Shown here: piece by piece, positions 61,801 to 64,000 of the stretch | Position numbering within the stretch: the first letter of the stretch is position 1 | Layout of the letters: each line of letters begins with the position of its first letter | Assembly (NCBI GenBank): GCA_030248215.1 | Contig: JASANG010002037.1 | Location: 186,001-250,000, forward strand | DNA from: Enoplolaimus lenunculus | Taxonomy: Eukaryota; Nematoda; Enoplea; Enoplida; Thoracostomopsidae | Direction of reading: 5' to 3' | DNA length: 64,000 bases | Notes under the pieces: generated by a model | Seen by the model: the letters and a program-made list of their open reading frames with translations, nothing else | Database searches by the model: none | What the model was told of the DNA's origin: nothing | Program-made: the position numbers and the translations under genes

Positions 61801-64000
61801 CTGCAGTAGCTTGACGCTCGATCTTGAGGCTACTCTCAATTGAAATTTTTATTTACATTTGCTTTGTAATTTTTATAATTTACCTTTAAGTTTTCAAGCT
61901 TAGTTTTTTAAATTTCTAAAATTTTCATTTTTTAATTTTTAAAATTTACTTTTTGAATTATTAAAATATTGTTTAATATTTCTAAAAATCAGTTTTATTT
62001 TAATTTCACAAATGTACCTTTTTTAATTTGACAATCGTTACATCAGCGCGTCGATCTGTCGGTTCTGCGTCAAAATTTGGACTTGGCCGGAAATAATTTT
62101 CAATGTCTTCGAAATCCAAACCAGATGCAGCCTTTTCACGAGCTTCACGTCCCGGACACCAATACGACGCCTAATTTAAACACAGATTAACACAAAAAAT
62201 AAATTGGTGATTATTGACTTGGTTTAATAACATTTGCTTGTGAGCAACATTGCAAATTTGGCGACTACAACAGTTCAGGTGTTTGAAAACCTATTACTAA
62301 CTGATGATAGTTGTTAGACACAGCTGAAAATACGACAGTTAAAGCCTTACCGTAAACAAAAAGTACCATTTGCGAGCCACGCCATCATCTCCAGGGTTAA
62401 CATTTGACCCGTACCATGTGATAAATGAACATAATAAACAATCGATAACAAACATAATCCAAACATGAAGCATTGTTAAATTATCATCAGGAGTACCAGG
62501 CGTATTCAGGGTACGCCATTGCAGGCCTTCTCCTGAAATTAATATCTCCTGCGATGCATTGACGTAAAACCAGAATATGGGTTGCTGTCATCAAACTTTT
62601 ATAACTCCGGGCTATGTTACTCTGAGTTGTGGACTATTTTTTCGCGGAACTTTAATAGAGTAAGCGCAAGCTTTAGACTAATTTTTCGCCAAAATTATGT
62701 TTTAAGCTGATGTTTTACGCTTAACCCTCGTACACAAGGATTAAGTGCACCTTTTCTGAAACTTCACGTTAAGCCTGAGCCTAAGGATAAACCTCTAAAG
62801 CTGAGGATGAAAGTATAGAAAAGCGAATTTAAAACAAAGAGGCATTGCTAAAATTACGAAAGCATGAAAATGAAATACCGCACTGTCAGAGGACACCTTC
62901 CAACTTGAAGGGCTACAGCCCTTCTGTAGATCCTGGACAGCATGGGGATCGTCGATGCTAAAAAGAAATCCCACTTACCATTTCCTTCAAAAATGCCTAT
63001 GACATAAGCTCCAAATGCCATAGCTGTTGGCATCAGCAACGATGCTCCAAGCTTGTCAGGCAACGTCAGAGTTCCATAGCGGTTAACCAGAAACACGTAC
63101 GGAAGATAAGTTAAGAACCAGACAAAAAACGCACAACCAGCTGCTGCACTGCCTGAAATCACCACCCATACTCTCAAATGTATATAGCACCTATCACCAG
63201 CTCGCGAGCGAGCGGTGCGTTTGACAAAATTTTTTCGATCTCTTAAGTCCTGAACGTTTTTCATGCCTCGAAGCATAAACTTTATTAAATTCACAAAAAA
63301 TCAACGAATATGACGATCAACAAAAATGTTTCGACAAAAGTCAGTTCTGCCCAAAAGAAAGATTATAAAAAACGTTGGTTGGTCGAACCAACAGTGGATT
63401 ATGCATACTTCAACAAGGATATGCAACTGGATACATTCTGTGTAGAAAAGAATGTACCCGGCACAGGTTGCGTTTTTGCCCTGCTCCCTGTTATTTAGAG
63501 GGGGTACAACCGATGCGAACCATGGCACTTTATTTATGCGGCATCAAACATGCTCCCATATAGTTTAATTTAGAGTATTTATATGATAGCCACCTGCCCT
63601 CAGAACAAGGGGAGGGGGCCGACCAAAAAAGCAACGCCCCCCGTGGTACATTTTGTACCATACGGAACCCCAACGAGTTGCACACTCTTGTATTATGCAC
63701 TCTTGGTCGAACCAATATTTGGTAAATTAAATTATAGTCTCCTGTCTTACTCAAGTCATTACGGTGGGAGAGATTTTTTTCCCTTGATGCAAGACAACAA
63801 GTATTCAATTATTAATATTAATAAGTTAGTCAACGTAGCCAAACAAGTAATGTTCAGATGCGTCAAATCCCACCAGAATCTGGTAATAAAAAACTGAATA
63901 TTTACCTTTTTGAAAACAAACTGAAATTGCGAACGCAAAACAAATCGTTGCTGCAGAAAACAACAACATAAACACTAAAATCACTGAAGGATCAGCCAAT
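40587..64000 (-). CDS. Gene B: ABCA-type full ABC transporter (23 visible exons, 5' end outside window)
   Basis: A paralogue of gene A on the opposite strand. The visible exons join in phase to 1,631 residues plus stop. They encode membrane helices of the first half, NBD1 (Walker [11 protein letters not shown]-loop CPQ, LSGGM, Walker B LLDEP, H-loop in TTHYMEE), an acidic linker, the first helix of the second half and a large extracellular domain with three 30-residue repeats, five further helical exons, and NBD2 (Walker A GVNGAGKTS split by an intron, YSGGM, LLLLDEP, SSHS). All catalytic motifs are intact. ABCA3-like lipid transporters act in plasma-membrane or lysosome-related membranes; which applies here cannot be seen. 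Intron positions and phases agree with gene A at every comparable junction. One intron is almost entirely satellite DNA. Confidence 0.88.
41045..41205. repeat. Degenerate TTAGGC-type region
   Basis: Hexamer variants with GTTATGCCCCTAAAAGCAAC at the right edge, in intron B21/B22. Probably an old MITE copy. Confidence 0.4.
41385..41580 (-). CDS. Gene B exon B21: end of NBD2
   Basis: Encodes [20 protein letters not shown] and [16 protein letters not shown]. 196 bp, as in A21. Confidence 0.92.
42181..42351 (-). CDS. Gene B exon B20: NBD2 signature and Walker B
   Basis: Encodes [31 protein letters not shown] and ILLSSH. 171 bp, as in A20. Confidence 0.92.
42679..42765 (+). repeat. Paralogous sequence with unoccupied GAGTATAC site
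   Basis: GAGTATACTATGAGCAAC followed by GAAACTGTTTACGC and ATAATGCACAATATTTA resembles the right flank of the satellite element at 7503, and the preceding CTCTTTCTTACATA resembles its left flank. Only one GAGTATAC is present here. Confidence 0.6.
43015..43202 (-). CDS. Gene B exon B19: NBD2 Q-loop
   Basis: Encodes [20 protein letters not shown] and [14 protein letters not shown]. 188 bp, as in A19. Confidence 0.92.
43203..43831. other. Intron B18/B19
   Basis: About 630 bp with no repeat or RNA gene that I could support. Confidence 0.5.
43832..43929 (-). CDS. Gene B exon B18: NBD2 Walker A second half
   Basis: Encodes [20 protein letters not shown] and ends RNWKQ. 98 bp, as in A18. Confidence 0.9.
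43930..44804. other. Intron B17/B18, right-hand part not assigned
   Basis: Contains a short ATA-type run near 44198-44215 and otherwise nothing recognised; the rest of this intron holds the element at 44805. Confidence 0.45.
44805..45795. mobile_element. Element with TTGAGCGAAGC ends and internal tandem units
   Basis: ATTATTGAGCGAAGC at about 44826 and GCTTCGCTCAATAAA at about 45755 are inverted. The left end includes GTCCGTCCGTCTGTCCGTCC and CGGCTGAACCGATTTTGAC, phrases seen in many non-autonomous invertebrate transposons. Units of about 153-177 bp with TTTACAAACATCCAAAACCG follow. The same family lies at 1950-2650. Confidence 0.65.
46050..46247 (-). CDS. Gene B exon B17: start of NBD2
   Basis: Encodes [20 protein letters not shown] and GLLGVNGAG, the first half of Walker A. 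The intron breaks Walker A at the same base as in gene A. Acceptor ATATTTTAG, donor GTGAGT. Confidence 0.88.
46629..46847 (-). CDS. Gene B exon B16: last membrane helix
   Basis: Encodes [20 protein letters not shown] and [12 protein letters not shown]. 219 bp, two codons shorter than A16. Confidence 0.88.
46910..46990. repeat. TAAA-rich simple repeat
   Basis: A run of AATAAATAAATAAATA-type tetramers in intron B15/B16. Confidence 0.8.
47420..47551 (-). CDS. Gene B exon B15: extracellular loop
   Basis: Encodes [20 protein letters not shown] and ends GWCCQK. Two codons longer than A15; the CC pair is kept. Confidence 0.82.
48105..48218 (-). CDS. Gene B exon B14: membrane helix
   Basis: Encodes [20 protein letters not shown] and [15 protein letters not shown]. 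114 bp, as in A14. Confidence 0.88.
48440..48516 (+). repeat. tRNA-like sequence, probable SINE head
   Basis: TAGCTGAGCGGTGA fits an A-box and GGAGTTCGAATCCT a B-box at normal spacing, with CTCCCAC where an anticodon loop would lie. Acceptor and anticodon stems pair poorly, so a tRNA-derived SINE or pseudogene is more likely than a working tRNA. Confidence 0.45.
48929..49134 (-). CDS. Gene B exon B13: membrane helices
   Basis: Encodes [13 protein letters not shown], a helix and [17 protein letters not shown]. 206 bp, as in A13. Acceptor CAATTTTCAG. Confidence 0.88.
49255..49402. mobile_element. Decayed GTCCGTCACC hairpin element
   Basis: GCGCCGTCCGTCGCCGTAC and GTACGATACGGAAAGTGAC form a weak hairpin like 39329-39472. 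Confidence 0.4.
49612..53690. repeat. 4.1-kb ACAATT satellite with higher-order repeats
   Basis: Built from 15-17-bp monomers such as ACAATTATCCAAACACG and ATAATTGCCCAAACG. A marker segment with TGCCTAAATGTGACAATTGC recurs at 49703, 50596, 51031, 51327, 51756, 52295 and 52834, spacings 893, 435, 296, 429, 539 and 539 bp. Blocks of this size are near copies of each other. Open frames of up to about 110 codons on either strand are by-products. It occupies almost all of intron B12/B13. Confidence 0.93.
53801..53958 (-). CDS. Gene B exon B12: membrane helices
   Basis: Encodes [20 protein letters not shown] and [12 protein letters not shown]. 158 bp and phase 2 out, as in A12. Donor CAG/GTTTTA. 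The next intron is the satellite-filled one. Confidence 0.86.
54025..54980. mobile_element. Fold-back element with GTGATAGCCCTGGGCTATCAC palindromes
   Basis: Both ends carry several copies of a nested palindrome (GATAGCCCTGGGCTATC), and the block TCGAAACTCGTGATAGCC at about 54111 is inverted at about 54880-54922. The outermost copies are at about 54040 and 54950. The interior has short TTAGGC runs near 54575. It lies in intron B11/B12. Confidence 0.7.
55077..56236 (-). CDS. Gene B exon B11: first helix and extracellular domain of second half
   Basis: Begins [16 protein letters not shown], then [17 protein letters not shown] and a membrane helix, then a large extracellular domain. Three 30-residue tandem repeats (55641-55910) each start DEAN or DKAN; the first two hold RAKR and RVKR, which fit the furin pattern R-X-K-R. 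The exon ends [19 protein letters not shown], as in A11. 1,160 bp. Confidence 0.87.
56840..57006 (-). CDS. Gene B exon B10: acidic linker
   Basis: Encodes [17 protein letters not shown] and further acidic and serine-rich residues, a likely unstructured regulatory linker between the halves. Phases agree with A10, sequence does not. Acceptor GACATTTAG. Confidence 0.8.
57520..57690. mobile_element. Decayed hairpin element related to 39329
   Basis: GTCACCATGCGGCATCGTAC and GTGACATACGGCGAGGAACG form a poor hairpin with GGCGCCC near its end. Relationship to the other two copies is tentative. Confidence 0.35.
57731..57829 (-). CDS. Gene B exon B9: EEVF motif
   Basis: Encodes [14 protein letters not shown] and [16 protein letters not shown]. 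99 bp, as in A9. Donor GTAAGT. Confidence 0.87.
58025..58122 (+). repeat. tRNA-like B-box sequence
   Basis: GCGAGTTCAAATCCATCTCG followed by CTCC resembles the T-arm and 3' stem of a tRNA, and GGAGCAGTTGAAGAAG may be the 5' part. D-arm and anticodon arm are not convincing. Confidence 0.3.
58474..58702 (-). CDS. Gene B exon B8: regulatory segment
   Basis: Encodes [20 protein letters not shown] and a segment ending [14 protein letters not shown]. The donor AAAGACAA/GTGCGT was chosen because it gives phase 2, as at the equivalent gene A junction; the frame stays open a little further. Confidence 0.8.
59429..59522 (+). repeat. Dispersed repeat, exon-edge motif copy (beside B7)
   Basis: Near-identical in layout to 17299-17392: GATCTGCAATTGCAGTTGTT, CCTATCGCTAACTGATGATA, CGCATTTGAGAATATGG. 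Ends 27 bp from the edge of exon B7. Confidence 0.75.
59548..59758 (-). CDS. Gene B exon B7: NBD1 Walker B and H-loop
   Basis: Encodes [20 protein letters not shown] and [18 protein letters not shown]. 211 bp, as in A7. Confidence 0.92.
60179..60388. mobile_element. hAT-like TTAGGC MITE in intron B6/B7
   Basis: Ends GACCCATGTATAGAACAGGG and reversed GGACCTTGTATAGAACAGG, flanks CAATTTTC (60171-60178) and CAATTTCC (60389-60396) matching 7 of 8. Interior TTAGGC runs. Confidence 0.8.
60520..60669 (-). CDS. Gene B exon B6: NBD1 signature
   Basis: Encodes [20 protein letters not shown] after a 30-residue helical segment. 150 bp, as in A6. Acceptor CATTTCAG. Confidence 0.92.
61108..61262 (-). CDS. 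Gene B exon B5: NBD1 Q-loop
   Basis: Encodes [20 protein letters not shown], the Q-loop region. 155 bp, as in A5. Donor GTAAGTTT. Confidence 0.9.
61420..61549 (-). CDS. Gene B exon B4: NBD1 Walker A
   Basis: Encodes [20 protein letters not shown] and Walker [17 protein letters not shown]. 130 bp, as in A4. Confidence 0.92.
62018..62170 (-). CDS. Gene B exon B3: linker into NBD1
   Basis: Encodes [20 protein letters not shown] to [12 protein letters not shown] is the usual ABCA motif here. Uses a normal GT donor (AAG/GTACAT) where gene A uses GC. Confidence 0.83.
62351..62532 (-). CDS. Gene B exon B2: end of membrane domain 1
   Basis: Encodes [16 protein letters not shown], a helix, and [19 protein letters not shown]. 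182 bp, as in A2. Donor GTAAGGC. Confidence 0.88.
62620..62815. repeat. Decayed TTAGGC-type element
   Basis: GGGCTATGTTACTCTGAG, AGCGCAAGCTTTAGACTAAT and CCTGAGCCTAAGG recall the MITE family; the right end is not clear. Confidence 0.4.
62979..63152 (-). CDS. Gene B exon B1: membrane helices
   Basis: Encodes [20 protein letters not shown] to IGIFEGNG. 174 bp, as in A1. Acceptor GGTGATTTCAG lies 13 bp from an exon-edge motif copy. Confidence 0.87.
63411..63693. mobile_element. GTATGCAACTGG MITE copy
   Basis: The left ACAAGGATATGCAACTGG pairs with GAGTTGCACACTCTTGT; wider flanks (GTGGATTATGCA and TATTATGCACTC) also pair. It is closely related to 24167-24420 over its whole length. Confidence 0.72.
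63906..64000 (-). CDS. Gene B exon B0 (partial): membrane helix
   Basis: Encodes [20 protein letters not shown] and FAISVCFQK, the helix that in ABCA proteins reads SDPSVVFVF and ATICFSF. It runs off the window edge. Donor AAAG/GTAAAT, phase 1. Confidence 0.82.

Overview
The window is animal (metazoan) genomic DNA: AT-rich, with many spliced genes using GT-AG introns, exons of about 90-380 bp and introns crowded with short inverted-repeat transposons and satellites. Interspersed TTAGGC-rich repeats and a recurrent dispersed motif made me think of an invertebrate, possibly a tunicate, but nothing here fixes the species. All gene models below were assembled by hand from reading frame, splice-site and intron-phase agreement.

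Three genes are present. (1) Gene A, plus strand, 1726-24777: an ABCA-class (ABCA3-like) full ABC transporter. Its 5' end lies left of the window; 23 exons from the end of the first membrane domain to the C-terminus are visible, with both nucleotide-binding domains complete. (2) A synaptotagmin-like gene, minus strand, 37793-25044, nine exons, 598 codons: N-terminal membrane anchor, linker, two divergent C2 domains. Its exons are short and one intron is 6.6 kb, so open reading frames alone do not reveal it. (3) Gene B, minus strand, 40587 to beyond 64000: a second ABCA transporter, paralogous to gene A. Every intron that can be compared sits at the same place and phase in A and B, and most exons have identical lengths, so the two are an old inverted duplication. 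The layout is A> <SYT <B, with A and SYT tail to tail only 266 bp apart.

Between exons the window is repeat-rich. A 1.8-kb element in an intron of gene A (5699-7502) has terminal inverted repeats, an exact 8-bp target duplication and an interior made of a GGACAG-type 8-bp satellite. A 4.1-kb satellite of 15-17-bp ACAATT-type monomers with higher-order structure (49612-53690) fills an intron of gene B. A family of about 175-210-bp hAT-like MITEs carries TTAGGC-type hexamers internally, several with 8-bp target duplications. Other items are a 605-bp palindrome, a 208-bp palindromic MITE, fold-back elements, a divergent 177-bp tandem repeat, and a motif that lies 13-38 bp from exon edges in a fixed orientation at seven places.

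Functionally, the ABCA proteins are expected to move lipids across membranes, and the synaptotagmin-like protein is expected to be a membrane-anchored trafficking protein that probably does not bind calcium. I see no evidence that the three form one pathway.
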